Shown here: in pieces, positions 34,240 to 43,018 of the stretch
Numbering within the stretch: the first letter of the stretch is position 1
Layout: the number at the start of each line of letters is the position of its first letter
Assembly (NCBI GenBank): GCA_902465605.1
Contig: CABQNT010000001.1
Span: 124,001 to 188,000 of the forward strand
From: Prevotella sp902465605
GTDB lineage: Bacteria; Bacteroidota; Bacteroidia; Bacteroidales; Bacteroidaceae
Reading direction: 5' to 3'
Length of the DNA: 64,000 bases
Program-made: the position numbers and the translations under genes
The notes under the pieces: model-generated
Databases searched by the model: none
Told to the model about the DNA's origin: nothing
Seen by the model: the letters and a program-made list of their open reading frames with translations, nothing else

Positions 34240-34692
34240 ATGATGAAGAGAAGAAGTGTATTGTTATTTTGGCTCATGATGGCTGTTTGGGCGGCAATGT
34301 CGGCACAGAGTGTGGACTCATCGAAGTATGTTGAACCGTCGGATAAGTTATTTTCCGATCCCGAGGTGATGCCAGTTTATCCCGGAGGGGAAAAAGCGTT
34401 GATGGCATTTGTGAGCGATAGGGTGATTCCTAAGCTGATGAAGGTTGACTCTACGTTAACGGGAACCATGGTGGTGAGTTTTGTTATCGATAAAAAAGGT
34501 CGTTGCAAAGATTTCAAAGTGTATCGTTCGAAAGACCCAAGGTTTGATAAAATCATTATTAGAGAAATGAAACACATGAAACGTTGGACACCTGGCATGC
34601 TAGTGGGTAGACCAGTCAGTATGCATTATAACGTGCCTATCAGAATGAAAGTGAAGCAAACATGTAGGGTGAAGCGCATGGAAAAGCCTTGA
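34240..34692 (+). CDS. Secreted TonB C-terminal-domain-like protein 2
   Basis: Protein of 150 residues, a paralogue of the preceding gene. It has a signal peptide (RRSVLLFWLMMAVWAAMSAQS), PVYPGGEKALMAFV near 46-59, and SFVIDKKGRCKDFKVYRSKDP near 86-106, then a cationic C-terminus. Spacing of 2 bases from the first copy points to a bicistronic unit born by tandem duplication. Divergence between copies is high outside the shared motifs, so the duplication is old. Confidence 0.75.
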   Translation: MMKRRSVLLFWLMMAVWAAMSAQSVDSSKYVEPSDKLFSDPEVMPVYPGGEKALMAFVSDRVIPKLMKVDSTLTGTMVVSFVIDKKGRCKDFKVYRSKDPRFDKIIIREMKHMKRWTPGMLVGRPVSMHYNVPIRMKVKQTCRVKRMEKP

Positions 34693-34809
34693 TCTGCATG
34701 TCCGTAACGCTGATACTGAGTTGGATGAAAAGTCTCAAATGGCTGACATAATGGCTTGGTTTTTGGGCTAAATAATGGAATATGTGTCATAATGGCACAA
34801 ATTCTTCAC

Positions 34810-34825
34810 TGGTACGCTCCTTGCA
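34810..34825 (+). promoter_or_regulatory. Sigma-54-type promoter for hsp20
   Basis: TGGTACGCTCCTTGCA fits the -24/-12 consensus TGGCACG-N4-TTGCW with a single difference and the exact GG-N10-GC spacing. It lies about 65 bases before the Hsp20 start. Upstream are two copies of CATAATGGC (34747-34755 and 34788-34796), candidates for an activator site. No TAnnTTTG box was seen in this gap. Confidence 0.65.
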
Positions 34826-34890
34826 ACAATGGTTAGTGAACTCGAAAGAGCAAATAAAAATAAACAATATAAAAATAGGAGGAAATGATT

Positions 34891-35316
34891 ATGTTACCAG
34901 TAAGAAACAGAAATTCATGGTTACCAAGTGTGTTTGATGATTTTTTTGATACAGGTCTTGCACCAAGATTGAACAGTACAGCACCTGCCATCAACGTGAT
35001 TGCTCATGATGGTGATTATATAGTAGAGTTGGCTGCACCTGGCTTGAAGAAAGATGATTTTGTCGTGAATATCGACAACGACGGAAACCTGACCATCAAG
35101 ATGGAGAAAAAGGTGGAGAACAAGGAAGAGGACAAGAAGGCTCACTACTTGCGTAGAGAGTTTAGTTACTCGAGCTTTGAGCAGACACTGATTTTGCCAG
35201 ATGATGTGGACAAAGAGAAAATTTGTGCAAAAATGTCGGATGGTGTCTTGACCGTTACCTTGCCGAAACGTGAGGAAATCGTACAGACATTAGGTAAGCA
35301 AATCACCGTAGAGTAA
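34891..35316 (+). CDS. Small heat shock protein, Hsp20/alpha-crystallin family
   Basis: ATP-independent holdase chaperone of 141 residues. The alpha-crystallin domain runs from about residue 28 to 125, with ELAAPGLKKDDFVV and DGVLTVTLPK as the usual motifs, and the N-terminus has the Bacteroidetes form NSWLPSVFDDFF. A strong ribosome binding site AGGAGG at 34877-34882 sits 8 bases before the ATG at 34891 but only 2 before the ATG at 34885, so 34891 is favoured. The upstream sigma-54-type promoter suggests stress control other than by the housekeeping sigma factor. Confidence 0.92.
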   Translation: MLPVRNRNSWLPSVFDDFFDTGLAPRLNSTAPAINVIAHDGDYIVELAAPGLKKDDFVVNIDNDGNLTIKMEKKVENKEEDKKAHYLRREFSYSSFEQTLILPDDVDKEKICAKMSDGVLTVTLPKREEIVQTLGKQITVE

Positions 35317-35343
35317 TCAATCTCTTAGGTGTCTATATAACCG

Positions 35344-35377
35344 CAGCCCTGCAATTCTAACGAATTGTGGGGCTTTT
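35344..35377 (+). terminator. Terminator of hsp20
   Basis: Imperfect stem AGCCCTGCAATTC / GAATTGTGGGGCT followed by a short T run, 30 bases after the Hsp20 stop. Confidence 0.75.
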
Positions 35378-35448
35378 GCATGGATGAAAATTGTGAAGGA
35401 TTCTTGTATTTATAAGGTGTAGATGATGCGTAAGTCAGAAAATTGCAG

Positions 35449-35456
35449 TACCTTTG
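35449..35456 (+). promoter_or_regulatory. Promoter -7 box for gpmI
   Basis: TACCTTTG, 40 bases before the gpmI start at 35496. This position also argues against the longer frame beginning at 35454. Confidence 0.5.
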
Positions 35457-35495
35457 CCAAAAGGAAAATTATATATTAGACAGGTAACAATAATT

Positions 35496-37013
35496 ATGGC
35501 AAAGAAAGCTTTATTGATGATCCTCGATGGATGGGGAATAGGAAACAAGGGTAAGGGTGATGTGATTAACAATACGCCGACACCTTATTTGGATTATCTG
35601 AATGCTACATGTTCGCATTCGCAGTTGCAGGCTTCGGGTGAGAATGTAGGATTGCCCGATGGACAGATGGGTAACTCGGAGGTAGGACACTTGAATATTG
35701 GTGCAGGACGCGTGGTATATCAGGATTTGGTGAAGATTAACAGAGCCTGTAAAGATGGGTCAATTCTGCAAAATCCTGAAATTGTTTCTGCCTATACGTA
35801 TGCACAGAAAACGGGGAAGAAGCTTCATTTAATGGGATTGACCAGCGATGGTGGTGTTCACTCTTCTTTGGATCATCTATATCAGTTGTTGATCATCTCT
35901 AAAAAATACGGTCTCAAAAATACGTATGTGCATTGTTTCATGGATGGCCGTGATACAGACCCGAAGAGTGGAGTTGGCTTTATCGAGGCTTTGCAGCATG
36001 TTTGTGAGACGAACGATGCACACATTGCCAGTATCATAGGACGCTTTTATGCCATGGATCGTGACAAGCGATGGAATCGAGTGAAAGAGGCTTACGACTT
36101 GTTGGTAAGTGGTGTGGGTAAGAAAGCAACGGACATGGTGCAGGCAATGCATGAGAGTTATGCCGAAGAAGTGACCGACGAATTTATCAAGCCCATCACC
36201 AACGCTACTGTTCAAGGACAGATAGAAGAGGGTGATGTGGTGATTTTCTTCAACTTCCGTAACGACCGTGCCAAAGAACTCACACAGGTGTTGACCCAAA
36301 CCGATATGCCCGATGAGGGAATGCACACCATTAAGGACTTGCAATATTACACGATGACGCCCTACGATGCTAACTTTAAGAATGTTCATGTGCTGTTCCC
36401 GAAGGAAAATGTAGAGATGACATTAGGCGAATATCTTAGCAGTCTGGGTAAAAAACAATTGCATACAGCAGAGACAGAGAAGTATGCACACGTTACATTC
36501 TTCTTCAATGGAGGACGTGAGGAGCCTTACAAAGGCGAGGATCGTATCTTAGTCAACTCGCCCAAAGTAGCGACTTACGACCTAAAGCCCGAGATGAGTG
36601 CCTACGAAGTGAAAGACAAACTGGTGGATGCCATTGGTACACAGCAGTACGATTTCATTGTGGTGAACTTTGCCAACGGTGACATGGTGGGACATACGGG
36701 TGTCTATAACGCCATTGCCAAGGCGGTTTGGGCAATCGACCATTGTGTGAAAGAGGTGATAGAGGCTGCCAAAACCAACGATTATGAGGCCATCATCATT
36801 GCCGACCATGGTAATGCTGACAACGCAATTAATGAGGATGGTACGCCCAATACGGCACACTCGCTCAATCCTGTACCATTTATTTATGTGACAGACAACA
36901 ACAGTGCTACCGTGAAGGACGGAAGATTGGCTGACGTGGCACCGTCTATATTACACATCATGGGCTTGGAACAACCGGAAGCCATGACAGGTGAAAATCT
37001 AATAGTTGACTAA
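35496..37013 (+). CDS. gpmI: 2,3-bisphosphoglycerate-independent phosphoglycerate mutase
   Basis: Cytoplasmic glycolytic enzyme of 505 residues that interconverts 3- and 2-phosphoglycerate using two metal ions. The start MAKKALLMILDGWGIG contains the first metal-ligand Asp; the phosphoserine motif GNSEVGHLNIGAGR is near 60-73; HCFMDGRDTDP near 145, and the second metal site ADHGNADN near 440 are all intact. The start at 35496 is chosen because the extension to 35454 begins at the promoter box. A hairpin follows at 37044-37072. Confidence 0.96.
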   Translation: MAKKALLMILDGWGIGNKGKGDVINNTPTPYLDYLNATCSHSQLQASGENVGLPDGQMGNSEVGHLNIGAGRVVYQDLVKINRACKDGSILQNPEIVSAYTYAQKTGKKLHLMGLTSDGGVHSSLDHLYQLLIISKKYGLKNTYVHCFMDGRDTDPKSGVGFIEALQHVCETNDAHIASIIGRFYAMDRDKRWNRVKEAYDLLVSGVGKKATDMVQAMHESYAEEVTDEFIKPITNATVQGQIEEGDVVIFFNFRNDRAKELTQVLTQTDMPDEGMHTIKDLQYYTMTPYDANFKNVHVLFPKENVEMTLGEYLSSLGKKQLHTAETEKYAHVTFFFNGGREEPYKGEDRILVNSPKVATYDLKPEMSAYEVKDKLVDAIGTQQYDFIVVNFANGDMVGHTGVYNAIAKAVWAIDHCVKEVIEAAKTNDYEAIIIADHGNADNAINEDGTPNTAHSLNPVPFIYVTDNNSATVKDGRLADVAPSILHIMGLEQPEAMTGENLIVD

Positions 37014-37043
37014 TAGTTGACTTTTTAAGCACATAAGAACGCC

Positions 37044-37072
37044 AGAATTGAACCACTTGTTGGTTCAATTCT
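37044..37072 (+). terminator. Hairpin after gpmI
   Basis: Eleven-bp perfect stem AGAATTGAACC / GGTTCAATTCT, 30 bases after the gpmI stop, followed by a weak T-rich stretch. Confidence 0.7.
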
Positions 37073-37117
37073 CGTCTCTTTTGAATATAGTAGTCAAGCT
37101 GTATCAATCTTGAGGAT

Positions 37118-37783
37118 ATGGAAGTACAGATAGAAGAAAGTTGGAAAGCGCATTTGCAGCAAGAGTTTGACAAGCCTTACTTTGCCAAACTGACCGAGTT
37201 TGTGCATGCCGAGTACAGCCAATTTGCGTGCTATCCTCCCGGAAAACTCATCTTCAACGCTTTTAATCTCTGTCCGTTCGACCAAGTGAAGGTAGTGATT
37301 ATCGGGCAAGATCCTTATCATGAACAGGGTCAGGCACACGGTTTGAGTTTCTCAGTTAATGACGGTGTACCTTTTCCTCCCTCGTTGCAAAACATCTTTA
37401 AGGAGATACAAGCAGATATGGGAATGCCCATTCCCACAACAGGTAACTTGACTCGCTGGGCGAAACAGGGCGTGATGCTTCTCAATGCCACACTCACCGT
37501 GAGAGCGCATGCAGCAGGGAGCCACCAGCGAAGAGGGTGGGAAACGTTTACGGATGCTGTCATTAAGGTGTTGAGCGACCATAAAGAGCACTTGGTGTTC
37601 TTGTTGTGGGGCGGTTATGCGCGTTCAAAATCCTATCTTATTGACAAGCGCAAACATTGTGTTTTGGAAAGCGTACATCCCTCACCGCTATCGGCCAATC
37701 GAGGTGGTTGGTTTGGTAATCATCATTTCTCACGCTGTAATGAATACTTAATACAGCAGGGCATTGAACCCGTGAAATGGTAA
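37118..37783 (+). CDS. ung: Uracil-DNA glycosylase
   Basis: Family 1 uracil-DNA glycosylase of 221 residues, which removes uracil from DNA. The water-activating loop GQDPYHEQGQAHGLSF is near 67-82 and the DNA-intercalation loop HPSPLSANRGGWFGNHHFS near 186-204. Length and motifs are standard. The downstream DUF3109 gene overlaps the stop by 7 bases (ATGGTAA). Confidence 0.96.
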   Translation: MEVQIEESWKAHLQQEFDKPYFAKLTEFVHAEYSQFACYPPGKLIFNAFNLCPFDQVKVVIIGQDPYHEQGQAHGLSFSVNDGVPFPPSLQNIFKEIQADMGMPIPTTGNLTRWAKQGVMLLNATLTVRAHAAGSHQRRGWETFTDAVIKVLSDHKEHLVFLLWGGYARSKSYLIDKRKHCVLESVHPSPLSANRGGWFGNHHFSRCNEYLIQQGIEPVKW

Positions 37784-38400
37784 AAACTCCTCAATGTATG
37801 AATCATTCATGTCCTCCCATTATACAAGTAGGCAACGTCTTGGTGTCTCCAGATGTTTTCACGCAAAAATTTTGTTGTGATTTAGAGGTGTGTCACGGCG
37901 CTTGTTGCATTGAAGGCGATGCGGGAGCTCCTGTCACTATCGAGGAAATTGCAAGCATAGAAGAGAACGTGGATGCTGTGTGGAACGAGCTTTCTGCTTC
38001 GGCTCAATCGGTAATTGACCAGCAAGGCGTGGCTTATATCGATAGTGAGGGCGACCTAGTAACCAGCATTGTCGGTCGCAAGGATTGTGTTTTTACATGT
38101 TACCAAGAGGGCACGTGTCTGTGTGCGCTTGAGAAAGCCTACCGAAATGGGCAGACCCGCTTTTGTAAGCCCATCTCCTGTGCGTTATACCCTATTCGGG
38201 AAAAGGCGTTGGGAAATGGACTTGTTGGACTGAATTACCACCGTTGGAAAATTTGCCAATGTGCGGTAGAGAAAGGTAAAGAGCTCAATTTGCCACTTTA
38301 CCAATTTCTTAAAGAGCCTTTGATACGCCGCTTTGGGCAGCAATGGTATGACGAATTGTGCGCCGTAGCCGAACAATTGAGTCGTCAAGACTTTCTGTAA
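37777..38400 (+). CDS. DUF3109 family cysteine-rich protein
   Basis: Protein of 207 residues of the DUF3109 family, function unknown. It carries many cysteines in clusters: CHGACC near 40, DCVFTCYQEGTCLCALE near 108-124, CKPISCALYP near 134 and CQCA near 165. The pattern resembles the YkgJ-type metal-chelating proteins, so an iron-sulphur or zinc site is plausible. The start overlaps ung by 7 bases; MNHSCPP at 37798 is an alternative. Its 3' end overlaps the convergent AraC gene by 16 bases. Confidence 0.82.
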   Translation: MVKTPQCMNHSCPPIIQVGNVLVSPDVFTQKFCCDLEVCHGACCIEGDAGAPVTIEEIASIEENVDAVWNELSASAQSVIDQQGVAYIDSEGDLVTSIVGRKDCVFTCYQEGTCLCALEKAYRNGQTRFCKPISCALYPIREKALGNGLVGLNYHRWKICQCAVEKGKELNLPLYQFLKEPLIRRFGQQWYDELCAVAEQLSRQDFL

Positions 38401-39269
38401 TCAGATGGCGACTGACCTGTTCGGTCTTTAAAATACTTTCCTAAGAAGCTCTGGTTGGGAAAGTTCATCTCTACAGCTATTTCCTTTATGTTTTTGGAAG
38501 AATTCTTCAACAGCAACCGAAGCTCTTTCGTCACGTAGCTGTCTATCCAACTATTTGGAGTTTCCTTGCTGACTTTCTTCACCGTTTCCGAAAGATATTT
38601 AGGTGTAATGCACAGCTTCTCGGCATACCAGCTTACTCTTCTTATCTCCCGGTAGTTCTGTTCGACCAGCTTAATGAAATCGGTGAATATTTTTTCACCA
38701 CGACTCAGGCGGGCATCACCTCCTATTTGTTGGGTGCGCCAGATGTGGTTACCCATGTCGTATACTAAGGTTCCCAGCATGGCACATGCGCTTTCGCGAC
38801 GAAAGTGATGTGACTTGTCGTCAACTTTTCGTTTCGTTATCTGGAAAAATTCATCAAACGCTTTGGCTTCTTTGCTCGTTAGGTGTAGCACGGGATGCGT
38901 CTTTGTAAAGATAAAGAGCGATGACATCTCATGGATTCCGCGAGCGGTGTCTTGCAGAAAATTTTCCGATGCCAGGAGGGCGATGCCTTTACAGTCGCGA
39001 CTCAGCATGTAATCACTGATGACTTGTCCCTCGCTCAGGACAATCATGTCATTCGCCTGAATCGTACATTTCTTGGTGTCTACCAGATATTCAGCACGCC
39101 CTTGAATGCACATCCCAATCAGCAGACAGCTCATTTTGTGTGGTTCTAACGGCAAGGGTAGATCTTCAAAGTGTTCAAACAGTATCAAGTCGTCATCTAT
39201 GTAACAGCTTTCTCCTGTGACAGACTTGATATGTTCAATCGTCACTTCTTTCATCGTCTTGTCCTGCAT
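38385..39269 (-). CDS. AraC family transcriptional regulator
   Basis: DNA-binding regulator of 294 residues. The N-terminal cupin-like sensing domain is followed by two helix-turn-helix units in the last 100 residues (WYAEKLCITPKYLSETVKK and IKEIAVEMNFPNQSFLGKYF, then RTGQSPSDYRKS). The start could be 39269 or 39254 (MKEVTIEHIKS). It lies downstream of the GH95 pair but has its own box at 39355-39362. It could regulate that operon, although in Bacteroidales such free-standing AraC proteins often have unrelated targets. Confidence 0.9.
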   Translation of the reverse strand: MQDKTMKEVTIEHIKSVTGESCYIDDDLILFEHFEDLPLPLEPHKMSCLLIGMCIQGRAEYLVDTKKCTIQANDMIVLSEGQVISDYMLSRDCKGIALLASENFLQDTARGIHEMSSLFIFTKTHPVLHLTSKEAKAFDEFFQITKRKVDDKSHHFRRESACAMLGTLVYDMGNHIWRTQQIGGDARLSRGEKIFTDFIKLVEQNYREIRRVSWYAEKLCITPKYLSETVKKVSKETPNSWIDSYVTKELRLLLKNSSKNIKEIAVEMNFPNQSFLGKYFKDRTGQSPSDYRKS

Positions 39270-39354
39270 ATTCCAATTACTTTTTAATTCTTATACGTTC
39301 TGAATTCCATCTGGTATTTCCAAAAAAGAAGAATGCGCTTTGATGTTCTCCTTG

Positions 39355-39362
39355 CAAAGATA
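39355..39362 (-). promoter_or_regulatory. Promoter -7 box for the AraC gene
   Basis: TATCTTTG on the minus strand, about 85 bases upstream of the AraC start. Confidence 0.45.
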
Positions 39363-39395
39363 GGGGAAAAAACCAACAATCAACGAAAAAAGATG

Positions 39396-40316
39396 TTAAT
39401 ATTGCAAGCTTTCATGGAAATATGGAACAATTTCTATGCCTTCTACCGATTGAATCTGTTCGTTTTTGAAGTTTTGGTCGCCACAAATCAGCACTCTTCG
39501 ATGATCAGCCACGGTAAATTTTCGACAGGCTTGCTCGTCCATTTCACCCGTGCAAGTGTATTCCAAACCGTCAATGTATATCTTTTGTCCGCGTTTGGCA
39601 TCTCGCAACGTGATTCTCAGTTGACCTTTAAACGCTTTGTCGAATTGATAATACACGCCGTTTCCTACCAAGTCGAAATAGCGAGGCGTATAGGTCATGT
39701 TCCTTTTTACTGCGGGGTAGCCCGTTAGATGATAGCTCGAAGCAATGGCAGGCACGTTGGTGTTGCGTGCAGGCTGCCACAAACCCCAGTCAACATCATC
39801 TGAGTTCCATTTCAACATGTAGGCGTTGGCATCATACCGCTCACCACCATCTCTGGTAAGTGATACGTTTGCTCGCCTCGTCAGCCATCCATCATCCGAG
39901 CAGAAGGCCCTCTTCTCCCCGTTCTTCATCCTTCCGCAGAGCGAGAACGCTATCTGTTGCTGGTTGATGTGTGGAAAAGTAGGCGAATACCAGATGGCTA
40001 TTGTGTTGATGCCTGGTTGCAGAAACCTGGTCACTTCCATGTTGATGCTCACCGGAAGATTGTTGTTGCCCATCCTGTCGGGCATCCAATTAGCGGTAGA
40101 TACATTGCGCTCGTTGATGTACACGTCCACCTTGCCCGTGGTGGCTATCGTTGCAGAGGCAAACACGGGACACTCTTGTAATCGTATCTCTTGCCTGAAC
40201 CAAATCTCAGAAGTGCTGTCTACCTGCTGAGCGGCAATCCAGTGCGTGTGGAATGATTGTGAATGGGTAATCAGTGCACACAACATTGTCATCGCAAGTA
40301 TACTTATTATTCTCAT
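39396..40316 (-). CDS. Secreted beta-sandwich protein, rhamnosidase N-domain-like
   Basis: Exported protein of 306 residues with a signal peptide (RIISILAMTMLCALITHSQS). The body looks all-beta. Segments such as IWFRQEIRL near 38 and ATIATTGKVDVYINERNVS near 55 recall the N-terminal jelly-roll domains of GH78 alpha-L-rhamnosidases and GH2-type enzymes, where a sugar-binding sandwich precedes the catalytic barrel. No catalytic barrel follows, so this is either a free-standing carbohydrate-binding protein or the surviving N-terminal part of a larger enzyme. It is 75 bases downstream of the GH95 gene, probably in the same transcript. Confidence 0.6.
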   Translation of the reverse strand: MRIISILAMTMLCALITHSQSFHTHWIAAQQVDSTSEIWFRQEIRLQECPVFASATIATTGKVDVYINERNVSTANWMPDRMGNNNLPVSINMEVTRFLQPGINTIAIWYSPTFPHINQQQIAFSLCGRMKNGEKRAFCSDDGWLTRRANVSLTRDGGERYDANAYMLKWNSDDVDWGLWQPARNTNVPAIASSYHLTGYPAVKRNMTYTPRYFDLVGNGVYYQFDKAFKGQLRITLRDAKRGQKIYIDGLEYTCTGEMDEQACRKFTVADHRRVLICGDQNFKNEQIQSVEGIEIVPYFHESLQY

Positions 40317-40391
40317 GAATCAATCGTCTATTGTGCTTCAGGCCAATGCTCTCTTGCAGTCTTATTCAAGAGGTTCAGTCTGCTTTTTTCT

Positions 40392-42773
40392 TTATTTTAT
40401 CGTGGTGGTCTTGCCTCGTTTCAGCCCAACTCTTGTCTGTTTCCCATTCATGTACACGGTTACATATTTAACATGATGCTGGGTGCATGGTTTTAATTGA
40501 ACCCATTCCACTTGTCCGTTCTTCCATTTCATGCTCACCTCGTAGCCTCCCCGCGCCCTGATGCCCCGCACTTCTCCGTCTTTCCACGCATCTGGAAGGG
40601 CGGGAAGAAGATACAATTCGTTGTCGGTGCTTTGCAACAACATCTCGCAAACGCCGACAGTGCCACCGAAATTCCCATCTATCTGGAAAGGTGGATGTGC
40701 ATCCATCAGGTTGGGATAAGTGCCGCCGCTGCTTCGTTTGTCGGCACCTTGATAGTGATCAGGCGACACATATGTCAGCAATTTCTGGTACATGTGGTAT
40801 GCTTCCTTGGCTTTTCTCAGTCTGGCCCACAGGTTGATGCGCCATCCCGTGCTCCATCCCGTGGTGTGGTCGCCTTTCTGTTGTAGCGTTTTTTCAGCAG
40901 CCAGGGCCAGTTGGGGCGTTTGTTTCAGGGAGAGGTGATGGCCGGGGAAAAGTCCGATGAGGTGCGATTGGTGTCGGTGTTTGATGTCCCAGTCGTCCCA
41001 ATCGTAGTACCATTCGTTGAGATCGCCCTGATGTCCTACGGTGTAGGGATGCAGTCGTTTGAGCGAGGCCTCAATGTCTTTCAGCAGTTGTGACTGTCTT
41101 GCGTAATCCGCACCCTTCTTGTTGATGGCCTCCACCGTGTTGATGAACAGCTCGCGGATGATGGCCAGGTCGGCTGTTCCGCCATAACAGGTCGTGCCAT
41201 GGTAGCCCTCGGGCGTCTTGTATTCGTTCTCGGGTGACGTGCTGGGTGCGGTAATCAGTTCACTGGGGTTCTTTGGGTTCTCAATGAGCCAATCCAACAT
41301 GAAGGCAGAAGCACCTTCCAACAGGGGCAGGGCCGTGTCGTTGAGGAATTGGGCATCGGGGTTGAACCGATAATGTTCCCACAAGTTCTGCGTCAGCCAC
41401 GCGCCTCCCATGTTCCAGTTGCTCCATTCGGGACTTTCGTGCTTCTCGCCTACGGGGTTGGTCATGGCCCACACGTCCGAGTTGTGGCTCGAGCACCATC
41501 CCCGTTTGATGCCATAATAGTTTTTGGCAGTATGCCTGCCGTTCACGGCCAGTGCCTGCATGAAGGTGAACAGCGGTTCTGCCATCTCGCTAAGGTTGGC
41601 CACCTCGGCCAGCCAGTAGTTCTCCTCGAGGTTGATGTTCACCGTGTAGTTCGACCGCCACGGTGCCCGCAGATAGTGCGACCACAATCCCTGCAGGTTG
41701 GCGGGAATGCCTTTGGTGCGCGAACTGGCTATCAGCAGGTAGCGTCCATACTGCATGTACAGCGTTTCCAGATAGGGGTTGTGTCCGCCTTGGTCGGTAT
41801 AGTCTTTGAGTTGTTGCTCGGTTGTGCGACTGCAATCGGCCACCGATCCGCCCAGAAACAATTTCATCCGGTCGTAGAAGTGGGTATAGTCGGCCACATG
41901 TTGTTTCTTGATGTCCCGGTAACTTTTCTTTTCCAGGGTCTTTTGGTGTGCCAGAGCCAGCAGCTCGCAGGGTTTCGCTTGCCGAACGGGGTGCTTGTCA
42001 AAACCGTTAAAACTGGTTTCGTTGACGAAATACAGAGTCGCTTCGGTCGCATCTGTGATTAGCAGGGTGGAGTCGGTGGCTTCAATCTTTCCTTGCTTGG
42101 TTACTGCCCGCAGCACCGAACAGAAGTGAATGCTGTTCTCTGGGTCGCCCATGGCATGTCCCTTCATCGTGATGAGGTTACCCGCAGCCTTGACGGTGTG
42201 CGGTATCTGCGCTGACAGGTTGACCTCCAGGTTGATGCTTCTGGGCTTGTTGGCTGTGATGTGTATGCAGATGAGGCTGTCGGGATGTGATGCGAAATAT
42301 TCTCGCTTGATTTTCACGCCGTTCAGGCTATAGCTGTCTGTTAGCAAGGCCTTGTCGATGTCGAGCGTGCGGGTATAGTTGGTTGCTTGCCCGCCCCGAG
42401 GGTCCAGCAGGTGCAGCGTAGCCAGGGGTTGGTAATACTGCGAGTTGGGACCTTGCACATGAAGTTGCAGCGAGTCGGCCTTTCGGTAGTCTTCTTTGAA
42501 CAAGGCCTCGCGGATGGCCGGTATCCATTGGTGTGCGTCCTTGTCGAGATTTGGGTCTACTGGCTGCCCCGTCCAAAGGGTGATGTCGTTGAGGTATATC
42601 AGGTTGTCGCGCGTACCGCCATATACCAGCGCTCCCATCCGCCCATTGCCGATGGGCATCGATTCTTCAAAATACTGCGCAGGCTTGTCGTACCACAGGT
42701 GCATGGGGAGTTGTTGCGCCAGCGTAGGAAGGTGCATGGCGAGCAAGAAAAGTAATGAGCCAATGTTTCTCAT
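40392..42773 (-). CDS. GH95 family alpha-L-fucosidase, secreted
   Basis: Exported glycosidase of 793 residues of family GH95, inverting alpha-1,2-L-fucosidases (some members act on L-galactose). A signal peptide covers residues 1-19 (RNIGSLLFLLAMHLPTLAQ). The N-terminal beta domain starts with PIGNGRMGALVYGG; the (alpha/alpha)6 barrel carries NINLEENYW, with the two conserved asparagines, APSTSPENEY with the candidate acid Glu, and HPPFQIDGNFGG with the conserved Asp near 720. The substrate is likely fucosylated host or plant glycan. It heads an operon with the beta-sandwich protein. Confidence 0.92.
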   Translation of the reverse strand: MRNIGSLLFLLAMHLPTLAQQLPMHLWYDKPAQYFEESMPIGNGRMGALVYGGTRDNLIYLNDITLWTGQPVDPNLDKDAHQWIPAIREALFKEDYRKADSLQLHVQGPNSQYYQPLATLHLLDPRGGQATNYTRTLDIDKALLTDSYSLNGVKIKREYFASHPDSLICIHITANKPRSINLEVNLSAQIPHTVKAAGNLITMKGHAMGDPENSIHFCSVLRAVTKQGKIEATDSTLLITDATEATLYFVNETSFNGFDKHPVRQAKPCELLALAHQKTLEKKSYRDIKKQHVADYTHFYDRMKLFLGGSVADCSRTTEQQLKDYTDQGGHNPYLETLYMQYGRYLLIASSRTKGIPANLQGLWSHYLRAPWRSNYTVNINLEENYWLAEVANLSEMAEPLFTFMQALAVNGRHTAKNYYGIKRGWCSSHNSDVWAMTNPVGEKHESPEWSNWNMGGAWLTQNLWEHYRFNPDAQFLNDTALPLLEGASAFMLDWLIENPKNPSELITAPSTSPENEYKTPEGYHGTTCYGGTADLAIIRELFINTVEAINKKGADYARQSQLLKDIEASLKRLHPYTVGHQGDLNEWYYDWDDWDIKHRHQSHLIGLFPGHHLSLKQTPQLALAAEKTLQQKGDHTTGWSTGWRINLWARLRKAKEAYHMYQKLLTYVSPDHYQGADKRSSGGTYPNLMDAHPPFQIDGNFGGTVGVCEMLLQSTDNELYLLPALPDAWKDGEVRGIRARGGYEVSMKWKNGQVEWVQLKPCTQHHVKYVTVYMNGKQTRVGLKRGKTTTIK

Positions 42774-42848
42774 GATGAAACCGATATGTGGGGTTGTCTA
42801 TATGCAACAAACTGCGGGTTGGCAGATGAGCCTGTTTATACAGCTATG

Positions 42849-42879
42849 CAAAAATAATGAATTCTGTATAAACAGCAAA
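42849..42879 (-). promoter_or_regulatory. Promoter of the GH95 operon
   Basis: TTTG (-33, 42876-42879), 19-base spacer and TATTTTTG (-7, 42849-42856) on the minus strand; leader about 70 bases. Confidence 0.65.
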
Positions 42880-43018
42880 ACGGCGGCTGTGAATTATTTG
42901 TTGATATCATACAATGACGGTGTTCGGACGGGGTGGGCATCAGGGAGGACATGCTTTAAAACGAGTTGTTATCTCGTTTTCTTAACCCGCTGTGGGACAG
43001 TGTTTTAGGGTATCCGTC

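Noticed and set aside
37002..37023. Repeat TAATAGTTGAC at the end of gpmI
   Set aside because: Only two copies, one of them inside the coding end; too short to assign to the 8-bp repeat family.
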